This document shows, in pieces, positions 51,066 through 59,878 of a DNA stretch of 64,000 nucleotides; the stretch's first letter is position 1; the number at the start of each line of letters is the position of its first letter. Below the pieces are notes generated by a model. That model had not been told where the DNA came from. It was given only the letters and a program-made list of their open reading frames with translations, and did not search any database. A program made the position numbers and the translations under genes. Origin of the DNA: Amycolatopsis regifaucium (GTDB lineage Bacteria > Actinomycetota > Actinomycetes > Mycobacteriales > Pseudonocardiaceae); contig NZ_LQCI01000018.1 in the NCBI RefSeq assembly GCF_001613935.1, positions 220,602-284,601 on the forward strand, read 5' to 3'.

Positions 51066-51989
51066 CTACCGCTCGGGCGTGTCGCCACCGTTCTGCTGCT
51101 CGGCGAGGAAGCGTTCGAACTGGGTGCCCAGCTCCTCCGCGGTCGGCATGTGCTCGACCGACTCCGCGAGCAGGCTCTCCTTGCCGGACGCCTCCATGAA
51201 GGTGTCGTACTGCCGCTCCAGCGCCCGCACCACGTCGGCGACCTTCTCCGACTCGGCGACCTGGCGGTCGATCTCGGCGTCCGCCTCGCGCGAGGCCTCC
51301 CGCAGGGCCTCGTCCGGCAGGTTCAGCCCGGTCGCCCGGGCGACCGCTTCGAGCAGGTGCAGCGCCGCGCTCGGGTACGTCGACTCCGCCAGGTAGTGCG
51401 GCACGTGCGCGGCGAACCCGGCGGCGTCGTGCCCCCACTCGCCGAAGCGGAACTCCAGCAACGCGGCGACGCTGCCCGGCACCTGCATCCGGTTGGGCAG
51501 CGGACGGTGCTCGCCGACCAGTTCGTCGCGGGTCGCGTGCGCGGTCACCCCGAGCGGGCGGGTGTGCGGCGCGCCCATCGGGATGCCGTGGAAACCGGTG
51601 GTGAGCCGGACGTCCCAGCGCTCCACCAGCCCGCGCACCGCCGCGCAGAACCGCTCCCAGTCGTGGTCCGGTTCCGGGCCGGTGAGCAGCAGGAACGGCA
51701 CTCCGTCGGCGTCGTGCAGCAGGTGGACGACCAGTTCGGGGGCGTCGTAGGCCTCCCAGCGGTCGATGGCGTAGGTCATCAGCGGGCGCCGCGAGCGGTA
51801 GTCGATGAGGCGATCGACGTCGAAGCGCGCGATCACGCGGTGCTCGGAGGAGTTCAGGAGGTGCTCGGCGACGAGCTTGCCGGCCGAACCCGCGTCCATG
51901 AAACCGTCGAAGTAGTGCAGGAGCACGGCCCCGCCGAGGTCAGGGACGTCCGAGTCCACCTCGTACAGGTCTTCCGGGTCCAGCGCCAC
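51066..51989 (-). CDS. PAC2 family protein
   Basis: A 307-residue protein of the PAC2 family, related to eukaryotic/archaeal proteasome-assembly chaperones and widespread in proteasome-bearing actinobacteria. Features include AVLLHYFDGFMDAGSAGKLVAEHLL at the start, LLLTGPEPDHDWERF, TTGFHGIPMGAPHTRP and VPHYLAESTYPSAALHLLEAV. The C-terminal 80 residues are strongly charged and may form a coiled coil. The GTG at 51989 follows GGAGGATCTG. Its exact role in bacteria is not settled. Confidence 0.88.
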   Translation of the reverse strand: MALDPEDLYEVDSDVPDLGGAVLLHYFDGFMDAGSAGKLVAEHLLNSSEHRVIARFDVDRLIDYRSRRPLMTYAIDRWEAYDAPELVVHLLHDADGVPFLLLTGPEPDHDWERFCAAVRGLVERWDVRLTTGFHGIPMGAPHTRPLGVTAHATRDELVGEHRPLPNRMQVPGSVAALLEFRFGEWGHDAAGFAAHVPHYLAESTYPSAALHLLEAVARATGLNLPDEALREASREADAEIDRQVAESEKVADVVRALERQYDTFMEASGKESLLAESVEHMPTAEELGTQFERFLAEQQNGGDTPER

Positions 51990-52136
51990 CAGATCCTCCA
52001 GCTTTCGTGGTTACAACCGTCTATGGGTGGCAACGCCCCGATAGGGGGCATCCATTCCGCCGTTGGTGGCCGAGATCCTATCCGGGCGTGACAGTTGTCG
52101 TGGGCGGACCACACGGCGGTGGTGCAGGCTGGAGTG

Positions 52137-52649
52137 GTGACAGAGGAGACGGCACCGCCCGAACGGCTCACCCTGCGCCCGCCCGCGAACCGGGTCAGCC
52201 GTCGCGCCATCGGGTACTGGACCGTGTGGGCCGCGGTCGGCTGGGCGGTGCTCATCGGCGTCCAAGCGGTGTTCGTGCTCACGAGTGACGACCCGCCGAC
52301 GTGGCTCACGGTGACCTGGGCGATCTCGTGCGTGCTCGCCCCGCTGCATCTGCTGGTCATGCCGCAGTGGCGGTACCGGATCCACCGCTGGGAGGTCACC
52401 GGCGAGGCCGTGTACACCCAGGAAGGCTGGCTCAAACAGGACTGGCGGATCGCGCCGATCTCGCGGATCCAGACCGTCGACATCGAACGCGACCCGGTCG
52501 AGCAGCTGTTCCGGCTGGCGAAGATCACCGTGACCACGGCGTCGGCCGCGGGTCCGGTGAAGATCGCCGGTCTCGACCACACCGAAGCGCTGGCGTTGGC
52601 CGCCGAGCTCACGAAGACCACTCAAGCCACCCCTGGTGACGCGACATGA
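52137..52649 (+). CDS. Bacterial PH-domain membrane protein, YdbS-like
   Basis: A 170-residue protein with two adjacent membrane helices (about residues 25-70) followed by a bacterial PH domain (bPH_2): QWRYRIHRWEVTGEAVYTQEGWLKQDWRIAPISRIQTVDIERDPVEQLF. The GTG at 52137 was chosen over a neighbouring GTG at 52134. It overlaps the next gene by four bases; the pair matches the YdbS/YdbT arrangement of Bacillus. The function is membrane associated and poorly known. Confidence 0.85.
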   Translation: MTEETAPPERLTLRPPANRVSRRAIGYWTVWAAVGWAVLIGVQAVFVLTSDDPPTWLTVTWAISCVLAPLHLLVMPQWRYRIHRWEVTGEAVYTQEGWLKQDWRIAPISRIQTVDIERDPVEQLFRLAKITVTTASAAGPVKIAGLDHTEALALAAELTKTTQATPGDAT

Positions 52650-54175
52650 CCGTCGACGTGGCCCCGGAAGCCGAGCTGGAGCAGTGGCATCGTCTCGACC
52701 GCCGGATGCTGTTGATCCGGCCGGTGCTCGACGTCGTCAAATCGCTGCCGGTGCTGATCGGGACGGTGCTGCTCGGCCGGGGCAACGGCTGGGAGTGGAT
52801 CGGCCTCGGCATCACCGCGGTGACCGTGCTGGTCGGGATCTCGCACGTCCTCACGTCGCGGTATCGCGTGGCCGACGGCCAGGTGGAATGGACGACGGGC
52901 CTGCTGCTGCGCAAACATCGCGCGATCCCGCTGGACCGCGTGCGCACGGTGGACGTCACCTCGGAACCGAAGCACCGCCTGTTCTCCCTCAGTGCCGTAC
53001 GGATCGGCACCGGGCGGCATTCGCCCGGTCAGGGCGCGGGCGGTGACCAACTGGTGCTCGATGCCGTCAGCGCGACCGAAGCGCACCGGCTGCGCACGGT
53101 CCTCCTGCACCGCAAGGAAGTCGTCACCGAATCCGAGTCCGCGCCACCGCCGGAGCAGGTCGTGGCGGAGGTGGACCGGAAATGGCTTCGGTACGCGCCG
53201 TTCACCCTGTCCGGGCTGGCCGTGGTGGGCGCGGTGTTCGCCACGGTCTGGCATTTCGCGCATCAGCTGAACATCGCCCCGGAGAACGTCGGCCCGCTGC
53301 GGAACCTCCTGGACGGGCTGGCCGACACCGCGGTCTGGCTGATCGTCGTCATCGCGGCGGTCGTCCTGCTGGTCGTCGTCTCGCTGCTGTCCGTGGGTGG
53401 CTACGTCCTCTCGTTCTGGAACTTCAAGCTCACCCGGGAGCCGGAGGGCACCCTGCACGTCCGGCGCGGGCTGATCACCACGCGTTCGGTGTCCATCGAA
53501 GAGGACCGTCTTCGCGGCGTCGAGGTGAAGGAACCGTTGCCGCTGCGGATCGCGGGCGGGGCGCGGCTCACCGCGATCGCGGGCGGGCTGCGCGAGGGCA
53601 AGGGCGAGGACAAGGGCGGCGGTCTCCTGCTGCCGCCCGCGCCGGTCGGACGGGTCCACGAGGTCGCGGCGGAGGTGCTGCGGGAGAACTTCGACCCGGC
53701 GACCGTGCCGCTGAACCGGCATCCGCGGCGCGCCCTGACCCGGCGGCTCACCCGGGCCGTCGGCGGCGTGCTGATCCTCGCGGCGGCGCTGGCCGGCCTG
53801 GCGTGGATCGATTTCCTGCCGGACTGGATGTGGCAGGTCGCGCTCGGCCTTGTCCCGTTCGCCGCGCTCGTCGGCTGGGACCGCTACCGCAATCTCGGCC
53901 ACGCGATCGTCGGGCGGTATCTGGTCAGCCGCTCCGGTTCACTGGCGCGGGCGACGGTGGCGATCCGGCGTGAAGGAGTCACGGGGATCGTCGTCAGCCG
54001 CTCGTTCTTCCAACGCCGCGGCGGGTTGATCACCGTGACCGCCCCGATCGCGGCGGGCAGCGGCGGCTATCAGGTGGTCGACGTCGGCGAATCGGCCGGA
54101 CTGGCGATGGCGGAGCAGGCGGCACCAGGCTTGCTCACGCCGTTCCTGCGGCGCACGGCTAGCGATAGCCGGTGA
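52646..54175 (+). CDS. Bacterial PH-domain membrane protein, YdbT-like
   Basis: A 509-residue protein with repeated units of two membrane helices plus a bPH_2 domain. The first unit spans about residues 20-155 (SRYRVADGQVEWTTGLLLRKHRAIPLDRVRTVD), the second about 180-330 (NFKLTREPEGTLHVRRGLIT), and the third about 360-500 (VSRSGSLARATVAIRREGV). It is co-translated with the smaller PH protein (ATGA at 52646-52649). The last 17 bases overlap the convergent SDR gene. Confidence 0.88.
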   Translation: MTVDVAPEAELEQWHRLDRRMLLIRPVLDVVKSLPVLIGTVLLGRGNGWEWIGLGITAVTVLVGISHVLTSRYRVADGQVEWTTGLLLRKHRAIPLDRVRTVDVTSEPKHRLFSLSAVRIGTGRHSPGQGAGGDQLVLDAVSATEAHRLRTVLLHRKEVVTESESAPPPEQVVAEVDRKWLRYAPFTLSGLAVVGAVFATVWHFAHQLNIAPENVGPLRNLLDGLADTAVWLIVVIAAVVLLVVVSLLSVGGYVLSFWNFKLTREPEGTLHVRRGLITTRSVSIEEDRLRGVEVKEPLPLRIAGGARLTAIAGGLREGKGEDKGGGLLLPPAPVGRVHEVAAEVLRENFDPATVPLNRHPRRALTRRLTRAVGGVLILAAALAGLAWIDFLPDWMWQVALGLVPFAALVGWDRYRNLGHAIVGRYLVSRSGSLARATVAIRREGVTGIVVSRSFFQRRGGLITVTAPIAAGSGGYQVVDVGESAGLAMAEQAAPGLLTPFLRRTASDSR

Positions 54176-55067
54176 CGTCCGCCGGCTTGCCCGGATCCTG
54201 GACCTCGACGAGATAGCGCCAGCAGTCGGGACGGCTGCCGTCGAGGTCGGTGAATCCGTATTCCTTCGCCAATTCGCCGCTGGAGACCGATTTCCCGTTC
54301 CAGCGGGCCACCTCCGGGTCACCGGCCAGCGCCGCGACCGCCCGGCCGACGAACGCCGGGCTTTCAGAAATGGCGAAATGCGGTTGCACCTTCGTGGCGT
54401 CCCGCCAATTCTCTTCGGTGACCTGATAAGCGTCGAGCATCGCCTCGGAACGCAACCAACCAGGCGTGACCGCCACCGCGGTACCGCCGTACGGTTCCAC
54501 TTCGTGGCCGAGCGCGAACGCCATCCGGTTCACCGCGGTTTTGGCGAGGTCGTAGAAGAACGAAACCCGGTAGTTAGCCGAGTTGTACTCGGTGGTCCCG
54601 TCGTTGACCTCGACGACCAGCGCGCCCGGTTCCCTGATCATGAGCGGAAGCGCGAAATGACTGGTGATGGCGTGGGTGTCGATGGCGAGCCGCAAGGTCC
54701 GCAGTCCAGTGTCCAAAGTGGACTCCCAGACCGTTTTGTTCCATTCGATGGGTGCGCCGTAGATGTCGTTGACCAGGATGTGCAGCGCGCCCTGCTCGGC
54801 CTCGATCCTGGCCACCAGCTCACGGACTTCGGCCGCCGCCAAATGGTCCACCCCGACCGCGATCCCACGCCCGCCCGCTTCGTCCACGAGCGCCGCGGTC
54901 TCCTCGATCGTCTCCGGCCGGTTCATTTCCGATCTCCGGGAAGCGGTACTGCGACCGGTCACGTAAACGGTCGCACCGGCCTCCCCCAATCGGACCGCTA
55001 TTCCCCGCCCCGCCCCGCGCGTCGCGCCGGCGACCAAGGCGATCTTGCCGTCCAATGGTTTTTCCAT
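54159..55067 (-). CDS. Short-chain dehydrogenase/reductase
   Basis: A 302-residue SDR. The cofactor loop is VAGATRGAGRGIAVRLG, with TGRS after the second strand suggesting NADP preference. The loop LVNDIYGAP replaces the usual NNAG, and the catalytic segment FFYDLAKTAVNRM carries the Tyr and Lys of YxxxK. The C-terminal tail is longer than usual. It is divergent from an IclR-type regulator that may control it. The substrate is unknown. Confidence 0.88.
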   Translation of the reverse strand: MEKPLDGKIALVAGATRGAGRGIAVRLGEAGATVYVTGRSTASRRSEMNRPETIEETAALVDEAGGRGIAVGVDHLAAAEVRELVARIEAEQGALHILVNDIYGAPIEWNKTVWESTLDTGLRTLRLAIDTHAITSHFALPLMIREPGALVVEVNDGTTEYNSANYRVSFFYDLAKTAVNRMAFALGHEVEPYGGTAVAVTPGWLRSEAMLDAYQVTEENWRDATKVQPHFAISESPAFVGRAVAALAGDPEVARWNGKSVSSGELAKEYGFTDLDGSRPDCWRYLVEVQDPGKPADVTGYR

Positions 55068-55100
55068 GGTGCGAACCTAGCAAGAAGTCCGCTTGTTCAT

Positions 55101-55119
55101 GGACCAAAGACCCTGGTCC
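55101..55119. promoter_or_regulatory. GGACCA/TGGTCC dyad between SDR and IclR genes
   Basis: Perfect six-base arms GGACCA (55101-55106) and TGGTCC (55114-55119) lie 34 bases upstream of the SDR start. This is a candidate IclR-type operator; the assignment is positional. Confidence 0.45.
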
Positions 55120-55179
55120 GCAATTCACACAATGTGCTACTTTCTTGACTCTTCGTGATTGCCCCGGCGAGAGGTCGAG

Positions 55180-55959
55180 ATGACGACTGCCGCACGATCC
55201 CTGGACGCCACCACTCCCCCGAAACGCACTCCCGGCGCCAGCAGTTCACGCAAGGTCCTGCAACTGTTGCTTTCGTTCTCCGAACGCCGCTGTGACGCGA
55301 GCGTCGCCGAACTCGCCGCGAGGATCGGCACCCCGGTCGCGACGACGTACCGCTATGTCGCGCTGCTGAAGGAACTCCAGCTTCTGGAGGAGGGCAAGAC
55401 CGGGCGCTATCACGTGACGAGCCAGGTGATGCCGCTCGCCCGCGCCGCACAGCTCGCCAACGACCTCGCGCGGCTGGCGCGGCCGGTGATGGAAGAGGCG
55501 GCGCGCGAACTGGGCGAGACGGTCCTGCTGTTCCAGCATTTCGGCGATTCGGCGGTCTGCGCGGACCGGGTCGAATGCGAACGCGCGATGCGGTTCACCT
55601 TCCAGCCCGGTCATTCCGTTCCGCTCGGCGCGGGCGCGTCGGGCAAGATGTTGCTCGCCATGTTGCCGGAAGGCGAACGGGAGAGGCGGCTTTCAGCGAT
55701 CACTGAGCGGCGCGGTCCGAGGGTGCGGGAAGAGGTCAAACGCGCCGGCGTCCACCGGTACGCGGTCAGCTGGGGGGAGCTGGACGACGGCGTCTGGTCG
55801 TGTTCGGTGCCGATCCCGAGCGCCGGGCACCGGCCCGCGGTGCTGAGCCTCGCCGCCCCGGCCACCCGGATCGGCGACGACGCGAAACGCGCCGCCATCG
55901 TCGCGCTCCAGTCGTACGCGGGCAGGATCCATCAGGCCGTCGCGTCGTTTTCCCTCTGA
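55180..55959 (+). CDS. IclR family transcriptional regulator
   Basis: A 259-residue regulator. The winged helix is in residues 25-90 (SVAELAARIGTPVATTYRYVALLKELQLLEEGKTGRYHV) and the IclR effector domain lies in 100-250 (FTFQPGHSVPLGAGASGKMLLAM, WSCSVPIPSAGHRPAVLSLA). The ATG at 55180 follows GAGAGG. It is divergent from the SDR gene. The ligand is not predictable. Confidence 0.9.
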   Translation: MTTAARSLDATTPPKRTPGASSSRKVLQLLLSFSERRCDASVAELAARIGTPVATTYRYVALLKELQLLEEGKTGRYHVTSQVMPLARAAQLANDLARLARPVMEEAARELGETVLLFQHFGDSAVCADRVECERAMRFTFQPGHSVPLGAGASGKMLLAMLPEGERERRLSAITERRGPRVREEVKRAGVHRYAVSWGELDDGVWSCSVPIPSAGHRPAVLSLAAPATRIGDDAKRAAIVALQSYAGRIHQAVASFSL

Positions 55960-56012
55960 CGCGGCGGTAATTCGCGCGCGCCCGATGCCGGCGGCGGGGT
56001 AGAACTCGATCC

Positions 56013-56507
56013 GTGATCCGACTCGCCGTCGTCGAAGACCTGCCCGTGCTCCAGGACATCGAACGGGCCGCGGGCGAACCGTTCCGCGCGCTCGGCATGG
56101 CCGCGATCGCCGACGACGACCCGCCTTCGCTCGCGGATCTCGCGGCCTACCAGAACGACGGCCGGGCCTGGGTCTGCGACGACGGCGGCGGTCCGGTGGC
56201 GTATCTCCTCGCCGAGGTCGTCGATGGCCACGGCCATATCGAGCAGGTGTCCGTCCATCCGGACCATGCGCGGCAGGGCCTCGGACGGCGGCTAATCGAA
56301 CACGCCGCGGACTGGGCGGCACGGAAAGGCCTGGCGGGACTGACGCTGACGACGTACGCCGAGGTGCCATGGAACGCGCCGTACTACTCCCGCCTCGGCT
56401 TCGTGACACTCGGCGAACAGGACCTCACCGAGGGGCTGCGAGCCATCCGCGCCCAGGAAATCGCCCGTGGGCTGAACGCTTGGCCGAGGGTGACCATGCG
56501 GCGATGA
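56013..56507 (+). CDS. GNAT family N-acetyltransferase
   Basis: A 164-residue GNAT with a GTG start. The acetyl-CoA loop reads IEQVSVHPDHARQGLGRRLIEHA, and the last helix/strand motif is NAPYYSRLGFVTLGEQ. The form resembles actinobacterial acetyltransferases of unknown substrate. It is monocistronic, 53 bases after the IclR gene. Confidence 0.88.
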   Translation: MIRLAVVEDLPVLQDIERAAGEPFRALGMAAIADDDPPSLADLAAYQNDGRAWVCDDGGGPVAYLLAEVVDGHGHIEQVSVHPDHARQGLGRRLIEHAADWAARKGLAGLTLTTYAEVPWNAPYYSRLGFVTLGEQDLTEGLRAIRAQEIARGLNAWPRVTMRR

Positions 56508-56602
56508 CGGACCCACTTGTTCGACCTGGCGAACGGCCGGGAGGGGCGGCCGGGCGCCGACCCGTGGCTACCCCGGGCGGGGGACTCGATTGGCCGCATT
56601 CA

Positions 56603-56618
56603 TCGAACGTGTGTTCTA
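56603..56618. promoter_or_regulatory. SOS (LexA) box-like site
   Basis: TCGAAC-GTGT-GTTCTA matches the actinobacterial LexA consensus TCGAAC-N4-GTTCGA at 11 of 12 defined positions. It lies 64 bases before the 64-aa gene at 56682. Confidence 0.6.
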
Positions 56619-56681
56619 CTGTGCGCGCCGGCCCCGGAGGGGGAAGCTCCGTGGGCCGGCACCGGAGCAGAGGAGGCACGG

Positions 56682-56876
56682 ATGGCGGTCAAAATCACCC
56701 ATCTCACCAATGGTCAGCAGGTCCGCTTCGCGAACGCGGACGGCGCCCGGCGCTATGCCGAGATCATCGGTGGCGGGGTCGACAAGTGGCGGTTCACCGT
56801 GGTCGGCGCGCACGAGTTCCCCGAACTGTCGGGGCGGGTCGTCAATGTGCCGGTGTGGCGGATGACCTCCAGGTGA
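56682..56876 (+). CDS. Small conserved-looking protein, 64 aa
   Basis: A short gene with a good ribosome site (GAGGAGGCACGG) before the ATG at 56682. The product, MAVKITHLTNGQQVRFANAD to VPVWRMTSR, looks like a compact alpha/beta or beta domain with no signal peptide or membrane helix. I do not recognise it. The SOS-like box upstream suggests induction by DNA damage, which makes a small checkpoint, inhibitor or nuclease-regulating role conceivable, but that is speculation. Confidence 0.65.
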   Translation: MAVKITHLTNGQQVRFANADGARRYAEIIGGGVDKWRFTVVGAHEFPELSGRVVNVPVWRMTSR

Positions 56877-56962
56877 GGCCGTACCATCGCGCCTCCGCGT
56901 TTCGTCCTCTGGTTGCGGTACTTGCACACGCAAGGACCTGAGCGGGCCGGGGCGGACGTGAC

Positions 56963-57009
56963 ATGAAGGGGCCTTTCATTGCAAAATTTGCGATGAAAGG
57001 CCCCTTCAT
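56963..57009. repeat. Palindromic repeat family A, intergenic copy
   Basis: The 23-base arms ATGAAGGGGCCTTTCATTGC... pair with one mismatch around a single central base. It lies between convergent genes. A diverged copy sits inside the ABC ATPase gene at 37845. Confidence 0.85.
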
Positions 57010-57025
57010 TGCGTCTCGGCCGAGG

Positions 57026-58297
57026 CTAAACCAGCCGGTCCAAAGCCCTCGGCAGAGCCGACGCGAGCAGGTCCAGTTCGGCCTCCCCCGCGATCAACGG
57101 CGGCGACACCGCGATCCCCTTCGCCAGGTTCCGCACGAGGACACCCTCCTCCCGCGCCGTCCGCTGCAGCCGGTTCGGCGCACCGGCGTCGGAGGAGAGG
57201 AAGTCACTTTTCAGTTCCACCGCGGCGAGGAAACCCAGCCCGGCCCGCACCTCCGCCACCAGCGGATGCGACGCCAGTCCGGACAGCGCGTCCGCCAGCG
57301 GTTTCTCCAGTTCCCGGCCGCGTGGGATGAGCCCGTCACGCTCGTAGATGTCCAGCGTCGCGTTCCCAGCGGCGCAGGCGACCGGATGCCCCGCATACGT
57401 CGCACCGTGCCGCAGCACCGGCGCGCCCGGCTTGCCGGTGAAGAACGGCTCCGCCACCCACGGCGCGACGATCAGCGCGCCCAGCGGGATCGTCCCGCCG
57501 GTGATGCCCTTGGCGGTCGTGATCATGTCCGGTTTCACGGCCCACCGGTCGATCCCGAACCAGGTCCCCAGCCGCCCGAAAGCGGCGATCACGCAGTCCG
57601 CGACGAACAGCACGCCGTGCTTGCGGCAGATTCCGGCGACCGACTCGATGTACCCCTCCGGCGGCAGCAGGACCCCGCCCGCGCCGATCACCGGTTCGCA
57701 GAAGAAGGCCGCGACCCGCTCCGGACCGACCCGCTGGATCTCGGCTTCGAGTGCTTCGGCGCTGTCGTACGGCACGTGCGAGATGTCACCCGGCAGTGGC
57801 CCGAAGCCCGCCGCGTTGGCGGCGATACCGCCGACGGCCGTGCCGAAACCGTGGGTGCCGTGGTACCCCTGCGTCCGCCCGATGACGTGCACCTTCTCCG
57901 GCCGCCCGGTGTGCGCGAAAGACGACCGGGCGATCTTGACCGCGGTGTCGATGACGTCGCCGCCTCCCGAACCGAAGAACACCTTCGACCCCGGTTCCGG
58001 CGCCAGCGCGGAAACCCGTTCGGCGAGTTTCAGCGCTGGTTCGTTGGCGTTGTAGCCGAACAGGTTGTACGAATCGAGCGTCCGCAACTGGTCCGCGACG
58101 GCGCGGGCGATCTCCTCGCGGCCGTGCCCGAAGTTCGCGTACCAGAGCGACGCGGTCGCGTCGAAGTACCGCTTCCCCTCGTCGTCCCAGACGTAGGAAC
58201 CCTCACCGCGGGTGATGACCAGCCGGTCGCCGTCGACCGCTCCCATGTCCGCGAAAGGGTGCCACAGCGGATTGTGCGCGGCTGCCGACGCCACCAT
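57026..58297 (-). CDS. Class III (omega) aminotransferase
   Basis: A 423-residue PLP enzyme of the acetylornithine/omega-transaminase group. LWHPFADM at the N-terminus is typical of omega-transaminases; FFGSGGGDVIDTAVKIAR is the phosphate-binding loop, VADCVIAAFGRLGTWFG carries the pyridine-binding Asp, and MITTAKGITGGTIPLGA carries the Schiff-base Lys. It lies downstream of the hydantoinase-like operon after a 99-base gap, on the same strand, and may be part of the same catabolic pathway. Confidence 0.9.
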   Translation of the reverse strand: MVASAAAHNPLWHPFADMGAVDGDRLVITRGEGSYVWDDEGKRYFDATASLWYANFGHGREEIARAVADQLRTLDSYNLFGYNANEPALKLAERVSALAPEPGSKVFFGSGGGDVIDTAVKIARSSFAHTGRPEKVHVIGRTQGYHGTHGFGTAVGGIAANAAGFGPLPGDISHVPYDSAEALEAEIQRVGPERVAAFFCEPVIGAGGVLLPPEGYIESVAGICRKHGVLFVADCVIAAFGRLGTWFGIDRWAVKPDMITTAKGITGGTIPLGALIVAPWVAEPFFTGKPGAPVLRHGATYAGHPVACAAGNATLDIYERDGLIPRGRELEKPLADALSGLASHPLVAEVRAGLGFLAAVELKSDFLSSDAGAPNRLQRTAREEGVLVRNLAKGIAVSPPLIAGEAELDLLASALPRALDRLV

Positions 58298-58396
58298 GTC
58301 TTCCTCCTTGTGTTCGTGCTCCCATCCTCACCCGGATCCGGCCGGGACGCGAACACTCCATCGTGCACACTTCGCGCCGCGAACCTGTCCGGTCTG

Positions 58397-59086
58397 TCAC
58401 CGGCGGTCGTAAGCGGCCAGCAGCTGCTTCTCCGCGTCCCGCAGATACTTCTCCAGCGCCGTCTCGGCCGGCCCGAACCGGCCCCTTTCCAGATCACGCA
58501 CGATCCGCTCGTGCCGATCCAGGAAAGGCTCGAAGAACGCCCGCGTGTTCTCCGCCAGCACGAAGAACAGCCGCGTCTCCGCGAGCACCTGACGCATCGT
58601 CGTGCTGATCCGCTCGCTACCGGCCAGATCCCCGAGCGCCTGATGGAACGCGATGCTCGCGGTCCCGACGGCCTGCCAATCACCTTCGGCCGCCGCGGCA
58701 CGGCCTTGCCGTACCGCGTCCACGACGCCGGAAAGATCCACAGTGGACAGTTCGGCCGCGCGGCGCAGCGCACCGCATTCAGTGACCCGTCGCATGACGT
58801 AGAGATCGGAGATGTCCTGCGCGCTCAACTCCCGCACGAACACGCCGCGGTTGAGTTCGTGCACCGCGAGCCGTTCGTGGGCCAGCAGCTGGAACGACTC
58901 GCGCAAAGTGTTGCGCGAGATGCCGAGCGCGGCGCTGATCGACGGCTCGGAAAGCCTCGACCCCGGCGGGAAGACACCTTCGGTGATCCGCTGGCGCAGG
59001 ATCTCGGCGACCCGTTCCGCCGTCCCGCTCCGTTCGAGCAGGGGCCGGTCGCGAGCCAGCGCCTCCTCGGCGGCAGGAGTGGGCAT
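58397..59086 (-). CDS. GntR family regulator, FCD subfamily
   Basis: A 229-residue regulator. The GntR winged helix is in residues 20-85 (ERVAEILRQRITEGVFPPGSRLSEPSISAALGISRNTLRESFQLL). The helical FCD ligand domain covers 95-220 (LYVMRRVTECGALRRAAE, SIAFHQALGDLAGS, FLDRHERIVRDLERG), with the Asp/His residues that bind a metal in many FCD proteins. It is the last gene of the catabolic operon and probably controls it. The start at 59086 is four bases after the SDR stop codon. Confidence 0.9.
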   Translation of the reverse strand: MPTPAAEEALARDRPLLERSGTAERVAEILRQRITEGVFPPGSRLSEPSISAALGISRNTLRESFQLLAHERLAVHELNRGVFVRELSAQDISDLYVMRRVTECGALRRAAELSTVDLSGVVDAVRQGRAAAAEGDWQAVGTASIAFHQALGDLAGSERISTTMRQVLAETRLFFVLAENTRAFFEPFLDRHERIVRDLERGRFGPAETALEKYLRDAEKQLLAAYDRR

Positions 59087-59090
59087 GGCG

Positions 59091-59876
59091 TTACCTGACA
59101 CCGAGTTCGAAGTCGAGGCTGTACCGGTTGCCGGGCATGGCCCCGGCGGCCTTGGCGCCGTCGATCGGGAGCGCGACACCGTTGATGAACCGGGACTCGT
59201 CGCTCGCCAGGAAGACCACGGCCTTCGCGACCTCCCACGCCTCGCCGACCCGCGCGGCCGGGGTACTCGCGGTCAACTGGTGTTGTTTCGCCTCGAAATC
59301 CTCCGGCGAGGCAAGGGTTCCGCGCAGCATGTCGGTGTCGATGGCGCCCGGGTTGATCGTGTTCGCGCGGATCCCCTGATGCGCGTGCGCGACGGCGATC
59401 GATTTCATCATGCCGACCAGCGCGTGTTTGGTGGCGTTGTACACCGGGTCGCCGGGGCGGCCCATCACACCGCCGTTGGAGGACGTCGTGATGATGCTGC
59501 CCGCCTTCTGCTCGATCATCCGCGGCAGCACCGCTCGCGTGCCGAGGAACGCGGCGCGGACGTTCACCGCGAAGATGTTGTCGAATTCGGCGAGCGTGGT
59601 GTCGGTCAGGGACTTCCCGAGATGGCTGCCGACGTTGTTGAACAGCACGTCGATCCGGCCCGCCTCGGCGAGCACGCCGCGGACGAATTCGTCGACCTGT
59701 TCCTCGTCGGTGGCGTCCACAAGGGAATGCCGGACGCCTTCGACGGGCTCGGCGAGTTCGCGAAGGTCGCTGGAGAACACGGTCGCGCCTTCGGCGACGA
59801 ACTCCTTCACGGTGGCGAGGCCGATTCCCCTCGCCCCGCCGAAGACGACCGCGACCTTGCCTGCCAGCCGGCCCAT
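59091..59876 (-). CDS. Short-chain dehydrogenase/reductase
   Basis: A classical SDR of about 261 residues. The cofactor loop is VVFGGARGIGLATVKEF, then LFNNVGSHLGKSL (NNxG), the Ser in TTSSNGGV, YNATKHAL (YxxxK) and NTINPGAIDTDM. The ATG at 59876 has GGAGG at a good distance; an ATG at 59882 overlapping the hyuB stop is also possible. Probably oxidises or reduces an alcohol/ketone intermediate of the pathway encoded by this operon. Confidence 0.9.
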   Translation of the reverse strand: MGRLAGKVAVVFGGARGIGLATVKEFVAEGATVFSSDLRELAEPVEGVRHSLVDATDEEQVDEFVRGVLAEAGRIDVLFNNVGSHLGKSLTDTTLAEFDNIFAVNVRAAFLGTRAVLPRMIEQKAGSIITTSSNGGVMGRPGDPVYNATKHALVGMMKSIAVAHAHQGIRANTINPGAIDTDMLRGTLASPEDFEAKQHQLTASTPAARVGEAWEVAKAVVFLASDESRFINGVALPIDGAKAAGAMPGNRYSLDFELGVR

Positions 59877-59878
59877 GC

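Noticed and set aside
54159..54175. A 17-base overlap of the PH-domain gene and the convergent SDR gene as a sign of a frameshift
   Set aside because: Both C-termini look natural and the overlap is short, so this is ordinary convergent packing.
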